From Prochlorococcus sp. AG-363-C20 (lineage in GTDB: Bacteria > Cyanobacteriota > Cyanobacteriia > PCC-6307 > Cyanobiaceae): a stretch of DNA of 64,000 nt. A program made the position numbers and the translations under genes. Where the stretch lies: the NCBI GenBank assembly GCA_003280295.1, contig QCFI01000001.1:62001-126000 (forward strand). The letters run 5' to 3'. Positions 10,821 through 20,490 of the stretch are shown piece by piece (within the stretch, counting starts at the first letter, position 1; each line of letters starts with the position of its first letter). The notes below the pieces were generated by a model. That model was given only the letters and a program-made list of their open reading frames with translations. It was not told the DNA's origin and ran no database searches.

Positions 10821-11289
10821 GATACCAGCGGGAAGTCGAAACAAGTATGAATATTTTGCTGAAGCTGGAGTTATGGCTCTAGATAGAGTGCTTCACTCTT
10901 CCGTCAGGTATCCATTTGATTATGGATTTATACCAAATACACTTGCAGAAGATGGAGCTCCTCTTGATGCAATGGTAATAATGGCAGAGCCAACTTTTGC
11001 TGGTTGTTTAATTAAAGCTAGGCCTATTGGTGTTTTAGATATGCATGACTCAGGAGCATATGATGGAAAGCTTTTGTGTGTCCCTTTAGCAGACCCGCGT
11101 CAGAAATCTATTAGTAGCATTAGACAAATTGCACCAAATCAACTTGAAGATGTAGCTGAATTTTTTCGAACTTATAAAAGCTTGGAAGGAAGGGTGATTG
11201 TGATAGATGGTTGGCGCGATTTTGATGCAGTTGATAGTTTATTGAAAAGTTGTATTGTTGCGGAGCAATTACAAGCTGAGAGCATTTAA
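10762..11289 (+). CDS. ppa: Inorganic pyrophosphatase
   Basis: This family I soluble pyrophosphatase hydrolyses PPi to phosphate and so pulls biosynthetic reactions forward. The signature [10 protein letters not shown] (metal-binding aspartates) and the later [20 protein letters not shown] region are intact. Length is 175 residues from the ATG at 10762; a GTG one codon earlier adds one residue. The start lies inside the upstream membrane-protein gene. Confidence 0.95.
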   Translation: MDLSPLPPSPAPGLVNLIVEIPAGSRNKYEYFAEAGVMALDRVLHSSVRYPFDYGFIPNTLAEDGAPLDAMVIMAEPTFAGCLIKARPIGVLDMHDSGAYDGKLLCVPLADPRQKSISSIRQIAPNQLEDVAEFFRTYKSLEGRVIVIDGWRDFDAVDSLLKSCIVAEQLQAESI

Positions 11290-11344
11290 TTCTAAAATAA
11301 ACGCAATTATAGTTTTAAATTATTTTCAGGACGGAGTTTCTATT

Positions 11345-11704
11345 ATGGCTTCAGATGCTCGTATTTATGTTTATTCGACATGTACAACATGTAAGAAGGC
11401 CCTGAATTGGCTTCGTGAACATCAAATAAACTTTCAAATAATAGATATTAGCAAAGAACCACCTTCTAAGCAGATCCTTATAGAGGGTTGTAGTCAACTA
11501 GGAAATCGTCAAAAACTATTTAATACAAGTGGACTAAGTTATAGGAGCCTTGGCTCCAAGGTGGTTAAGTCAATGAGTGATTCTGAAGCATTTGATGCTC
11601 TTGCTTCAGATGGAAAGTTAATTAAGCGACCCTTTTTAATAACTGATCAGGGTAAGATTTTGGTAGGTTTTAAGCCAGAGCTTTGGTCTGAGATTTTGTT
11701 ATAA
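11345..11704 (+). CDS. ArsC/Spx-family thioredoxin-fold protein
   Basis: 119 residues from the ATG at 11345; the in-frame upstream extension to 11255 overlaps ppa and is unlikely. The N-terminus YSTCTTCKKALNWL has the CxxC of the glutaredoxin-like ArsC/Spx/YffB family. The C-terminal KRPFLITDQGKILVGFKPE is the family's cis-proline loop. The substrate could be arsenate or a regulatory thiol target. The CxxC resembles Spx/YffB-type members more than classic ArsC (single catalytic Cys), so I do not assign arsC. Confidence 0.82.
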   Translation: MASDARIYVYSTCTTCKKALNWLREHQINFQIIDISKEPPSKQILIEGCSQLGNRQKLFNTSGLSYRSLGSKVVKSMSDSEAFDALASDGKLIKRPFLITDQGKILVGFKPELWSEILL

Positions 11705-11718
11705 CAGTATTTGCTTCT

Positions 11719-13179
11719 TTAGTTTTGATTATTAGTTAAATCATTAAGCTTGTTATTTGCCTTTAATTGTTTAATGCTTGAATCCTTGAATTCATTAAGA
11801 AATGATATTAATAGTTCTTGACTGCGTTGAGAAACTTTCTCATTCTCAAGGATTGAGGCAAGCTCCTCTAAGAAACTGTCAAGGAAGTCAACTCCTAATT
11901 CATCAAAAAGAATATCTTTTTGAAGAATTTTATCCCCTGCATTACGTGAGAGATCGATCATTGCATCTGTCATTCCTGTTGCAAGTTGGTAGCTCAGAGC
12001 TGATTCAGCTTTTTCAACTAGGTCTAGTTTCTTCAGAGAACTTGGTAGTGTTGAACTTTGTAGACTTTTTTGAAGAGCATGTCGGAAAAGTTCAACAAAT
12101 TGGGGACGTATTTTGGGACCAATTTGATTGGAGAATAGTGGCAACCAAAGTCTTGCTAATTCTATTATTTGATTTTTCTTCTTCCTCTCAATTGAGTTGT
12201 AACTACAGAGATTCCGAATATTATTGGGAAGCTTAGGAGAGTAAATTAATTTTTTAAATGAAAATAATATACGTTCAGTAATAGCCTCGAAAACTTCAAT
12301 AGCGAAAAAAGCTACAATTGCTTCACTTATGATTTCTCTTAATGGCTCTAAGTGAATAAGCTTTGCACTAGAAAGTCGCTTTATTGTTGGGAATATTCTA
12401 AGTGGTTTCCAAAAAGGCAGTAAGAGTGGGATATCAATAGATGTCATTAAAAGAGCTTTTTGCCAATTAGTTTTTGGCGAATAAAACTTTAGACGAATCA
12501 AACGTACAATAATATCAAAAAGGAATAAGGCCTGGAAGGCTAAATCTAACTTCCAGGGTGAGTTTAAGTATTGATTATTTTGGTTCTGTATCTTTAAGTA
12601 ATTGGTTTCGATAAGAGGAGCTATTTCTTTGTTCCAAAATTGCCTTTCTATATTCCAATCTAACTCTTTTAGATAGTTTTTACTGAGTAAATAAGATGCT
12701 GCTTCATTGGCAGAATCTTTTCCAGCTTTATCCCTAAGCAAACTCCTGATTTTTCTTACTTTGATCATATCTTTTATTTCAATGGATACATCATTATTGA
12801 TTATCTCCTGGATAAGTTTTAAGTTGCTACTTCGATTTTCTTCTCCTTTGGCCGTATCAATTTGTTCCAGGGCAATTATTTGATCAAGTTGTTTGAAGTT
12901 TCTTAGGTATGTTTGGCTTTTGGTATCAGCTTTAATCCCTTTGAATGAATCATAGTAGGAGGTAATATCCGGTAGCCATTTTAATGGAATTACAATTGAT
13001 GTAGAGGGTAAAGGGTGGAAATTTCGATTTATCCAAAAAGCCCTAAGTGGAATATAACTAATATCAAAAATGATCCAAGATAGGTTGATTGCAGTGAGAA
13101 CTGCAATGGCTTGATCCCAACATCGCCAAAGCGTAATGTTGTTATTCGTTTTTACTTCTTGCCAACGTGGACGAGTCAT
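11719..13179 (-). CDS. Large membrane protein of unknown function
   Basis: 486 residues. A hydrophobic stretch near residues 25-45 is followed by a charged soluble section of about 160 residues. A hydrophobic core at ~210-300 follows (ALFLFDIIVRLIRLKF, then IDIPLLLPFWKPLRIFP with spaced Arg/Lys), and then a long helical C-terminal domain. The Arg/Lys-spaced helix is reminiscent of a voltage-sensor S3-S4 pair, but this is only a visual resemblance. No enzyme motif is visible. It is convergent with the ArsC-like gene and divergent from lepB. Confidence 0.7.
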   Translation of the reverse strand: MTRPRWQEVKTNNNITLWRCWDQAIAVLTAINLSWIIFDISYIPLRAFWINRNFHPLPSTSIVIPLKWLPDITSYYDSFKGIKADTKSQTYLRNFKQLDQIIALEQIDTAKGEENRSSNLKLIQEIINNDVSIEIKDMIKVRKIRSLLRDKAGKDSANEAASYLLSKNYLKELDWNIERQFWNKEIAPLIETNYLKIQNQNNQYLNSPWKLDLAFQALFLFDIIVRLIRLKFYSPKTNWQKALLMTSIDIPLLLPFWKPLRIFPTIKRLSSAKLIHLEPLREIISEAIVAFFAIEVFEAITERILFSFKKLIYSPKLPNNIRNLCSYNSIERKKKNQIIELARLWLPLFSNQIGPKIRPQFVELFRHALQKSLQSSTLPSSLKKLDLVEKAESALSYQLATGMTDAMIDLSRNAGDKILQKDILFDELGVDFLDSFLEELASILENEKVSQRSQELLISFLNEFKDSSIKQLKANNKLNDLTNNQN

Positions 13180-13311
13180 TAGGGTAAACTTCTTCCTTCA
13201 AGCTAAGGTCATAGAAGTTAAGTGCCTAATTTTGGGCATATTTTTTGATGTGATTAATTTTGTTTACACAACCAATAGCAAGAACTTGGGACGTTGAATG
13301 ACGTTTATGCA

Positions 13312-13974
13312 ATGAAAGCTTCAGAATCAAAAGTTCATCCCTTCTGGGACTTTTGGGGACCAATCCTTCTGACGGTCTCCTTGTATACAGGTATTCGTCA
13401 CTTCATAGTCGAAGCTAGATATATACCTTCTGGCTCAATGCTTCCTGGGCTTCAGATTAATGATCGCTTATTGGTTGAAAAGCTTTCTTTAAGTAGTCGA
13501 CCACCAAAGCGAGGAGAAATAGTTGTATTCAACTCGCCCTATTCTTTTGATCCTCTTTTGCGTAGCAAAAAAGGTCCTTCAACGATTAAATGTGCTTTGA
13601 CAAACTTTCCGCTTTTTGCATCTTTGACAGGGATTTCTGATCCTGCCTGTGATGCTTATATAAAAAGGGTTGTTGCTGTAAGTGGGGATGAAGTCTCTAT
13701 AAATTCTAAAGGTGAGCTTCGTATCGATGGAGTTAGTAGTAAAGAACCTTATGTAACTGAATATTGTAGCCAAAGTGAAAATGCCTTTAACAAATGCAAG
13801 GAATTAAAAGCTAGGGTTCCAACTGATCATGTTTTGGTTTTGGGAGATAATCGTAGTAATAGTTGGGATGCTCGCTATTGGCCAGGTGGCCCTTTTTTGC
13901 CAGAGAAGGAAATTTTAGGGAGGGCTATCTGGAGATTTTGGCCTCTCAATCGTTTTGGATTGCTTCATTTTTAA
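13312..13974 (+). CDS. lepB: Signal peptidase I
   Basis: LepB cleaves signal peptides on the outer face of the plasma and thylakoid membranes. An N-terminal anchor (about residues 14-30) precedes the nucleophile motif YIPSGSMLP. The general-base lysine lies in AYIKRVVAVSGD, and GDNRSNSWDARYWP forms box E. I use the ATG at 13312; an in-frame TTG at 13294 would add six residues. The last 29 bases overlap the end of the dihydroorotase-like gene on the opposite strand. Confidence 0.93.
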   Translation: MKASESKVHPFWDFWGPILLTVSLYTGIRHFIVEARYIPSGSMLPGLQINDRLLVEKLSLSSRPPKRGEIVVFNSPYSFDPLLRSKKGPSTIKCALTNFPLFASLTGISDPACDAYIKRVVAVSGDEVSINSKGELRIDGVSSKEPYVTEYCSQSENAFNKCKELKARVPTDHVLVLGDNRSNSWDARYWPGGPFLPEKEILGRAIWRFWPLNRFGLLHF

Positions 13975-15220
13975 GGCCACAATTTATGACTTTCCCTATG
14001 ATATTTTCACCTTGCAATGGCTGATTAGCACAATAGATTTCTTTTTTATGATCTAGGTCTTCTTTCCATACTTTATTTGGATCGAATAATAACCAGCGTC
14101 GGCTACCAATTTGCAGACGTTCTTCTTTTATATTGAGCATTCTTGAAGGACCAAAACTTAAGGCCTCCCAAAGCTGTTCGATTTTAAACTTTGACTTGAC
14201 AACCAGCTCTTGCCAAAGTGAAGGGAGAACGAATTGGTATCCACTTAACCCAGGAAGTCTTTGTTCGGGAAATAGTTTAGTTTCTTCTTCATTTAGTGGT
14301 ATGGCGTTAACTGCGACAGCAGTAATTATTCTTTCTTGCAGTCCTTGGATAAGTGCATTTCGGTCGTTTGGGCCTCCAATTGAGGGTATTACATTCCATC
14401 CGAGTTCATTGTTCGAAAGCGAGGCACTGTCTTTTATTAAGTGCCACCAACAAACACTAGCCATGGGTCTGGTTGTGCTGTTTGAAAGCATTGTGACACC
14501 TTCAGCAGTCGATATGTTCATTATTCGAATTGCGATTGCTGGGTATTGTCTATGAAGCTCAAGTAATTGACCTAAAGGCAGTGTTTCGCTAGCTAAAGGG
14601 TTGGGAGGCCAGCCAGCTCGTAATGTTTCTACTCCTTCTCTCACTAATCCATCCTCTTGAACTGCAATGTCTCTTGGCGCTAGCAGGATAGGGAACTTCG
14701 CCATTTCGCCAAGGCTTAGGGCACGTTTAAGGACTCCAATAGGAAGCATTGCATCGTCTTCAGCTAACCCAATGGCTCCATGTTGTAGTAATTCTGCATG
14801 AGGCGAAAGTTCATTCCCTTTACCTCCTTGAGTGAAACCACCCCAAAGGTGAACAAATACATCGCTATTGGGATTTTCGAATCCTTTCAGGTGCTGTCCT
14901 CTATCTCTCCATATTGGGCTTCGAGGCATTAGAGCTAAATGCCCGTATCCAGCATTTGCCGCTTTGTCGCGAAGACTTACTAAGGTCTCACTTGGATTGT
15001 TGTATGGCTCTTCTAAAATTGAATGAGGATCAACTAGGCAAGGTGCGAGCAGTTGGTATGGAGTTGATTTCAACTTGACTCTCATTGCTTTCCCTTGCTC
15101 ACGTGCCTTCTTACCAAAGGCTTTTATTTCACCATTTTCTATTAAAACAGCATCTTGAATTAAAGGTTGATGGGATCCATAGAGAACTTGAACTGGATCT
15201 AAGAGAAATGATTCCGACAT
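13946..15220 (-). CDS. Dihydroorotase homologue, probably non-catalytic
   Basis: A cyclic-amidohydrolase-fold protein (424 residues from the ATG at 15220). It aligns with dihydroorotase in overall plan: LLAPCLVDPH near residue 60, IRIMNISTAEG in the middle, and ALSFGPSRMLNI near the end. The metal motif is degraded: the family's DxHxHxR-P is DPHSILEEP, so one metal-binding His and the substrate-binding Arg are missing. Such PyrX/PyrC-like proteins often act as structural partners of aspartate transcarbamoylase. An upstream in-frame start at 15253 overlaps the phosphatase gene and is less likely. Confidence 0.8.
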   Translation of the reverse strand: MSESFLLDPVQVLYGSHQPLIQDAVLIENGEIKAFGKKAREQGKAMRVKLKSTPYQLLAPCLVDPHSILEEPYNNPSETLVSLRDKAANAGYGHLALMPRSPIWRDRGQHLKGFENPNSDVFVHLWGGFTQGGKGNELSPHAELLQHGAIGLAEDDAMLPIGVLKRALSLGEMAKFPILLAPRDIAVQEDGLVREGVETLRAGWPPNPLASETLPLGQLLELHRQYPAIAIRIMNISTAEGVTMLSNSTTRPMASVCWWHLIKDSASLSNNELGWNVIPSIGGPNDRNALIQGLQERIITAVAVNAIPLNEEETKLFPEQRLPGLSGYQFVLPSLWQELVVKSKFKIEQLWEALSFGPSRMLNIKEERLQIGSRRWLLFDPNKVWKEDLDHKKEIYCANQPLQGENIIGKVINCGLKNEAIQND

Positions 15221-15224
15221 GGAT

Positions 15225-16556
15225 TTAGAGTGCTCCTGCTGCGGTGCAATCAATTACCCCTCCAAGATGAGATGTGATGTTGAGACATGTAACCACATCA
15301 GGTTGGCCTGATTCTTCGGATATGTCGACTATGGTTATGCCTCCATTTCCTTGTTTGATCATCCATATGTCTGAAGGTTTAAGGCCGAGGAGGTAGCAAA
15401 GGATGGTTTTGTTAACTGCGTCATGGGCTACGACTAGAGCAGTTTCTTTGGAAGCTAATTTTGAGCAGATTCTTGTCCAGCAATTTACTGAGCGAGCCCA
15501 AACTTCTTGGATGGTTTCTCCTTGTGGCATTTGAGCTTTTTCTGGTTGATGTTGCCAAGTCTCTAATAGCTCTGGCCATTCCGCTTTGATTTCTGATTCG
15601 AGTTTCCCTTCCCAGAGGCCATGATTGATTTCAACAAGTTCTTTCTGAAGTGTAATTCCTACGTCAGGATGATCTTTGAGTATTGCTTCTGCTGTTTGTT
15701 TTGGTCTAGTCATGGAACTACTAAAAGCCATGTCTAGTTTGAACATTCTGAGAAATGATCTGGCTGCTTCTGCTTGTATTTGTCCATTGTTATTAAGGGG
15801 AATGTCTATTTGTCCCTGGAAACGGCCTTCGAGATTCCAGTCTGTTTCTCCATGTCGAACAAGAATAACTCGAGCAAAGTTGCTCTTTTTAGGGATTTCT
15901 GAATTTAGATGAGTTGTACTATTTAGGCACTCCAATTGCACTTGATAAGATTTCAAATTACTTGCTTTTAAATTAATAATGGATAGTGATGCATTGTCTA
16001 ATTGGATTCTTCGAAACCCTTGTTTAGGTTGACCTAATAATTTAAGGACAATACAGCGAAGAATTGCGTTGTGTGCAACTATTAAAACTGTTTCATTGTT
16101 TTCTGGGGGATGGGATTTCAGGAGCCTTTTTAAGAAGTTGTCTGCCTGATTAAATAGATCTTTAATTGGCTCGAACTTTTTACCAGCATTGCTTGTAAGG
16201 ATGACTTCTTCAGGATTGGTTTTCCAGGTTTTATATATTTCAGGATGATTTCTCTTTACTTCATCAATTGTCATTCCACTCCATGGACCAAGCTCCACTT
16301 CAAGTAGACCTTCATCAAAAATGGGTTTCAGTTCATTCTTGTGGTGTGCAATTAGGTTTACCGTAGTAGATGCTGCCCGTTGTAAAGGAGAGCTATAGAC
16401 AGCATTTATGGGTATTTCTGATAAGAATTTACCTGTTTTGGATGCTTGTTTCTTACCTTTCTCTGTAAGAGTTGAAGAATCGTTGCGACCTTGAATTCGG
16501 CGTTCGAGGTTGAAGCTGCTCAGACCATGACGAACGAGTAAAAGGCGCAAAGTCAC
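15225..16556 (-). CDS. Two-domain histidine phosphatase (phosphoglycerate-mutase-like)
   Basis: A fusion of two histidine-phosphatase domains. The first has RHG at residues 9-11 and its second His in VLIVAHNA near 162. The second has RHGETDWN at 234-241 and its second His in ALVVAHDA. Single-domain relatives include phosphoglycerate mutase, cobalamin phosphatase and a Synechocystis phosphoserine phosphatase; I recall that cyanobacterial proteins of this two-domain form are usually annotated as phosphoglycerate mutase. Both catalytic cores look intact. The stop is four bases before the start of the dihydroorotase-like gene, suggesting one transcript. Confidence 0.87.
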   Translation of the reverse strand: MTLRLLLVRHGLSSFNLERRIQGRNDSSTLTEKGKKQASKTGKFLSEIPINAVYSSPLQRAASTTVNLIAHHKNELKPIFDEGLLEVELGPWSGMTIDEVKRNHPEIYKTWKTNPEEVILTSNAGKKFEPIKDLFNQADNFLKRLLKSHPPENNETVLIVAHNAILRCIVLKLLGQPKQGFRRIQLDNASLSIINLKASNLKSYQVQLECLNSTTHLNSEIPKKSNFARVILVRHGETDWNLEGRFQGQIDIPLNNNGQIQAEAARSFLRMFKLDMAFSSSMTRPKQTAEAILKDHPDVGITLQKELVEINHGLWEGKLESEIKAEWPELLETWQHQPEKAQMPQGETIQEVWARSVNCWTRICSKLASKETALVVAHDAVNKTILCYLLGLKPSDIWMIKQGNGGITIVDISEESGQPDVVTCLNITSHLGGVIDCTAAGAL

Positions 16557-16666
16557 TGAAAAAGAGTTTTGATATTAATCATCGTATTTGGGAATTGGTC
16601 GACCTAGGCTTTCTTTGCTTAGGAGAATTTGTATCTTCTAATCCTCTTCCTTGAGTGAGACCTCCT

Positions 16667-18022
16667 ATGAGACAAGCCACCTCGACTGGGAAAGTGGTGC
16701 TGGCTGTTATATCACTCTTGTTATCGGTATTGATTTGGGGGAAAGGACTTCAAGAAAGTTTTGGTCGCCCTTCTGTTGTCCCCAAACTATCTATGCGCCA
16801 GCAAGAGATGTCATTGTTAGCAAATCCTGCTATCCCTAATTCTTTAAAATCATTTTTAGTTGGAGAGGCACCTGAGAACAAGCTTAAACAAGTTTTAAGT
16901 GAGACCTCTTTAGATCAAATGCAAGATCGCGAAAGGTTGGTTCTTGCGGCACTTGAACCTATTGAAGAGAATCGGCGTTCAATATTGGAACTTCCTTTTG
17001 AAAATGAGACCTACGCTTCGATTCAAAAGGCTTTACTTCAAAAACATATTGGAAGCAGGGTAAACCCATCTCTTCCTAGTGCCCTTGAAACAATTAAAGA
17101 CGATCCATTTCTTTTTCGTGTGTCTTGTTTGGCATTAAGTGGAGATCGAAAGGATTGTGTTGACTCCCTTGTCTCGAAACGAATGGCTTTGCGCTTGATA
17201 TTTAGTCAGGGAGTTCCAGCCATGGCTGTCCTTTTAGGTAGTGGATTGTTGATTCGCCAACTTTGGCTTTTGTTTAGGAATGCAAATACACCATGGCCTC
17301 AACTTGTCTCCATACCTCTTTCTCTTTTTGACATGGTTTTGCTTATAGCTGGTGGATTTGTTGTTTTAGGGGAGGTTCTTTTGCCTACTCTTGTCTCTCC
17401 AATTAGTGAGACATTGACAAGCCGAATAGGAAGTCCCCTTAGGGAATCATTGAGGGTATTTATTGGATATAGCGCAATGACGGTACCCCCATTGCTTATC
17501 CTTCGCCAACAACTTCATGGGTTGCAGAGCTTTGATTTGCCAGAAGGTGGTTGGCTGCAGTGGCGTTTAAGGCCTTTCACTCAGGCTTTTGCAAAGGCTT
17601 CAATAGCGTGGTTAATGGTGATGCCATTGGTGTTGTTGACTAGTTGGTTTATGAATTCTTTAGTCGGTGACCAGGGAGGTAGTAATCCATTGCTTGAATT
17701 AGTTTTACGTAGTCAAGAACCTTTATCTATTTTTCTTCTTCTGACGACGACTGTTATATTTGCACCTCTTTTCGAAGAATTGATTTTTCGTGGGGCTTTA
17801 TTACCAGTATTAGTTCAAGGACTTGGTCGAAGTTGGGGGGTATTAATTAGTGCTTTAGTTTTTGCTTTAGCTCATTTAAGTGTTAGTGAGTTCCCTCCTT
17901 TGGTCGTTTTAGGCCTTGGATTGGCTTTCCTAAGACTTAGCTCAGGACGGCTTTTCCCATGTATCTTGATGCACTCTTTGTGGAATGGAATTACTTTTGC
18001 AAACCTTCTCCTTCTTGGGTGA
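16667..18022 (+). CDS. CPBP-family intramembrane metalloprotease
   Basis: A polytopic membrane protein of about 451 residues. Its C-terminal CPBP (Abi/CAAX) domain carries the catalytic EELIFRGALLP, then FALAHLSVSEFPP, and finally HSLWNG. The N-terminal ~150 residues are soluble and lineage-specific, after an initial signal-anchor helix. CAAX-like proteases cleave within membranes, but cyanobacterial targets are unknown. The start is ATG at 16667; a GTG at 16655 adds four residues. It stands alone between divergent and unrelated neighbours. Confidence 0.88.
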   Translation: MRQATSTGKVVLAVISLLLSVLIWGKGLQESFGRPSVVPKLSMRQQEMSLLANPAIPNSLKSFLVGEAPENKLKQVLSETSLDQMQDRERLVLAALEPIEENRRSILELPFENETYASIQKALLQKHIGSRVNPSLPSALETIKDDPFLFRVSCLALSGDRKDCVDSLVSKRMALRLIFSQGVPAMAVLLGSGLLIRQLWLLFRNANTPWPQLVSIPLSLFDMVLLIAGGFVVLGEVLLPTLVSPISETLTSRIGSPLRESLRVFIGYSAMTVPPLLILRQQLHGLQSFDLPEGGWLQWRLRPFTQAFAKASIAWLMVMPLVLLTSWFMNSLVGDQGGSNPLLELVLRSQEPLSIFLLLTTTVIFAPLFEELIFRGALLPVLVQGLGRSWGVLISALVFALAHLSVSEFPPLVVLGLGLAFLRLSSGRLFPCILMHSLWNGITFANLLLLG

Positions 18023-18112
18023 TATTTGAATCTTTTTAAGTTTTGTTTGTACTTGAACCTTGCGTGAGAATGTTTAGGGTGTTTGACTTGATTAATTAAG
18101 TGGTTGTTTTAG

Positions 18113-18586
18113 GTGGTCGCTGTTGTAAAACTGCGTCCTGCAAATTCTGAGCCTGTTGTGCCGATCGCTCGTTCGTCAGGACCGCTTCATTTGATTCATG
18201 GGTCTTTTTCTTCAAGGAGAATTGCTCGGCAATATCCTTTTCTGGCAGGGACACATAGACTTACTGATGGAGCTCTTTGGGGTGTATTAATAGCAGTTTT
18301 GATGATGTCAGCTTTTTCATTGCATTGGCGACATTTATGGACTGTCGCCTATGTACACCTTGAAACTACTCGTGAACTAACTCAAAAACTTAAATTCTCT
18401 ACGGCTATGCTTGAGCAACATCTCCTCAAGCGTACTAGTTTGCCTATGTCTATGGTTAGAACTAATGCAAAAAAACTCCATTACTTAGAGCATTTAGATT
18501 TTTTAGAAAATTCAAAGGAATTTGGTTCAGAAAAACATAATCTTTTAAAAAAAATTAGATCATTTCCAGTTAATTACGGCTACTAA
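18113..18586 (+). CDS. Small bitopic protein in FtsL position ahead of ftsI
   Basis: 157 residues with a GTG start. A basic cytoplasmic tail (1-50) is followed by one membrane helix at about 54-70 and then a helical, coiled-coil-like stretch (78-106). This topology, together with a stop codon that overlaps the ftsI start by one base, is what FtsL has in other bacteria. Sequence similarity to FtsL cannot be judged by eye, and FtsL is very divergent in cyanobacteria. The overlap implies translational coupling with ftsI. Confidence 0.7.
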   Translation: MVAVVKLRPANSEPVVPIARSSGPLHLIHGSFSSRRIARQYPFLAGTHRLTDGALWGVLIAVLMMSAFSLHWRHLWTVAYVHLETTRELTQKLKFSTAMLEQHLLKRTSLPMSMVRTNAKKLHYLEHLDFLENSKEFGSEKHNLLKKIRSFPVNYGY

Positions 18587-20367
18587 TGCGGGTAACGAGA
18601 AAGCCTCTTACTCATAGATCTAGACGTAAACGTTTAGATGTCACTTCTCTTGAGCCTATTTCAGGGTATAGATTGAAATTGGTGTTTTTTATTCTCTTTT
18701 TAGGACTTTTAGGACTGATATCTAGGATGGCTTGGTTACAAGTACTTCAAGCTTCAGCGCTTCAGTCGAGAGCACGTGCTTTCCAAGTACAGAGGGTTCA
18801 ACCTCCTGGAGCTAGACGTTCAATTGTTGATAGAATTGGTAGATTGGTTGCCTTAGATGAGCAGCGCTATCGTTTGTGGGGACATCCTAATAACTTCCGT
18901 TTCCCAGGTGATGATCCTGAATCGCTTCGCAAACCAATAGACGTTGCACGTCAAGTGTCCAGCTTAATCCCTAAGTCTGTCAACGAGTTGCTTGAGTTGA
19001 TTGGAAATCATTCGTCAGGTGTCAGGTTGGCTGAAGGGTTGGAACTTGAGGTGGCTACTGAGATTAGGAAACTAGGTATTAGTGGATTAGAGCTTGAGTC
19101 TTATCTGCAACGTGTTTATCCACAGGATAAACTTTTTGCAAATGTAGTAGGCTTTTTAAATGATGATAGGCTTCCACAAGCAGGACTTGAACAAAGCCTA
19201 AATAAAATACTCTCGGGGAAAAAAGAACCAGTTCGGAGTCTGAGGATTGCAAGAGATGGAACCCCTTTGCCAGATGATTTAGCTCCTGGAGTTTTCTATA
19301 GGGATGATGCACACTTGCAGCTTACGCTAGATTCACGCCTTCAGGAATTATCTGGGAAAGCTTTAGAGGAAGCTATAACTGAATGGAATGCCACTCGAGG
19401 AGTGGCGATTGTGATGAATGTCCAAAATGGTGAGCTATTGGCTTTAGCATCGACACCTACCTACGATCCAAACAGTTTTTGGAAATATTCTTCAGCTCTA
19501 TTTAAAGAATGGTCTGTTCAGGACCTGTATGAGCCTGGCTCCACCTTTAAGCCCATTAATCTTGCTTTAGCCCTTGAAGAAGGTGTTATTCAGCCTGATG
19601 GCACAGTTAATGATACAGGAATAATAAAAGTTGGAGGATGGTCTCTTCGTAACTATGATTTTGGATCTAATGGTGTAATGAGCTTTGCAGAGGTTCTTCA
19701 GGCCTCTAGCAATATAGGGATGGTTAAAATAATGCGTAATTTGGATCCTTCTCGTTATTGGGAATGGCTTCATCGTTTAGGACTTAATTCAAAGCCTGAA
19801 ACTGATTTACCTGGTGCAGTTTCTGGTTCTCTGAAACCCAAGAAAGAGTTCGTTTCGAGACCTATTGAACCTGCAGTTGCTTCTTATGGACATGGTTTTT
19901 CTTTGACTCCTTTGAAGTTGGCACAGTTGCATGCTCTTATTGCTAATGGTGGTTTTTTGGTGAGTCCTCATATCACAAAAGGATTAAAAGACTCTGAATT
20001 ATCCTTCCCATCAGTCTCCCAAAAAAGTTCTCAGTTATTACGTCCAGAAGTGACTAAGACTGTTCGGAGCTGGATGGAGTCGGTTGTTGAAACGAATTCT
20101 GTAGTTGGATTTAAGAAAATAGATGGATATAGAATTGGAGGCAAGACGGGTACTGCAGATAAGTTAGTGGATGGTGTATTTGGTGGAGGCCTCAAGGTTT
20201 GTAGCTTTGTCGCAAATTTGCCAGCAGATAATCCACGTTATGTCGTGCTAGTGGTTGTCGATGAGCCAAAAGGTAGTGGGGCTTATGGTTCAACGGTCGC
20301 GGCTCCTGTAGCGAAAAAGATTGTTGAAGGATTGTTAGTGTTGGAAAAAATTCCTCCAAGTTACTGA
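18586..20367 (+). CDS. ftsI: Division-specific penicillin-binding protein 3 (FtsI)
   Basis: FtsI is the septal transpeptidase that crosslinks peptidoglycan. A membrane anchor lies at about residues 31-50, the dimerisation/pedestal domain follows, and the transpeptidase motifs are all present: STFK at 319-322, SSN at 374-376 and KTG at 520-522. At 593 residues it has normal length. It starts at an ATG overlapping the stop of the FtsL-like gene, which supports a small division operon. Confidence 0.94.
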   Translation: MRVTRKPLTHRSRRKRLDVTSLEPISGYRLKLVFFILFLGLLGLISRMAWLQVLQASALQSRARAFQVQRVQPPGARRSIVDRIGRLVALDEQRYRLWGHPNNFRFPGDDPESLRKPIDVARQVSSLIPKSVNELLELIGNHSSGVRLAEGLELEVATEIRKLGISGLELESYLQRVYPQDKLFANVVGFLNDDRLPQAGLEQSLNKILSGKKEPVRSLRIARDGTPLPDDLAPGVFYRDDAHLQLTLDSRLQELSGKALEEAITEWNATRGVAIVMNVQNGELLALASTPTYDPNSFWKYSSALFKEWSVQDLYEPGSTFKPINLALALEEGVIQPDGTVNDTGIIKVGGWSLRNYDFGSNGVMSFAEVLQASSNIGMVKIMRNLDPSRYWEWLHRLGLNSKPETDLPGAVSGSLKPKKEFVSRPIEPAVASYGHGFSLTPLKLAQLHALIANGGFLVSPHITKGLKDSELSFPSVSQKSSQLLRPEVTKTVRSWMESVVETNSVVGFKKIDGYRIGGKTGTADKLVDGVFGGGLKVCSFVANLPADNPRYVVLVVVDEPKGSGAYGSTVAAPVAKKIVEGLLVLEKIPPSY

Positions 20368-20490
20368 ATACACATTTTCTTAACTGAATAAAGCTAAGAC
20401 TTCAAAGAGGTTTCATATTGAGTTGCTAGCAAGTGATGTAATCCTTCAAAAGGAGGCTAACTTACGTGCGCATGTCAGATCTTCATCTTC

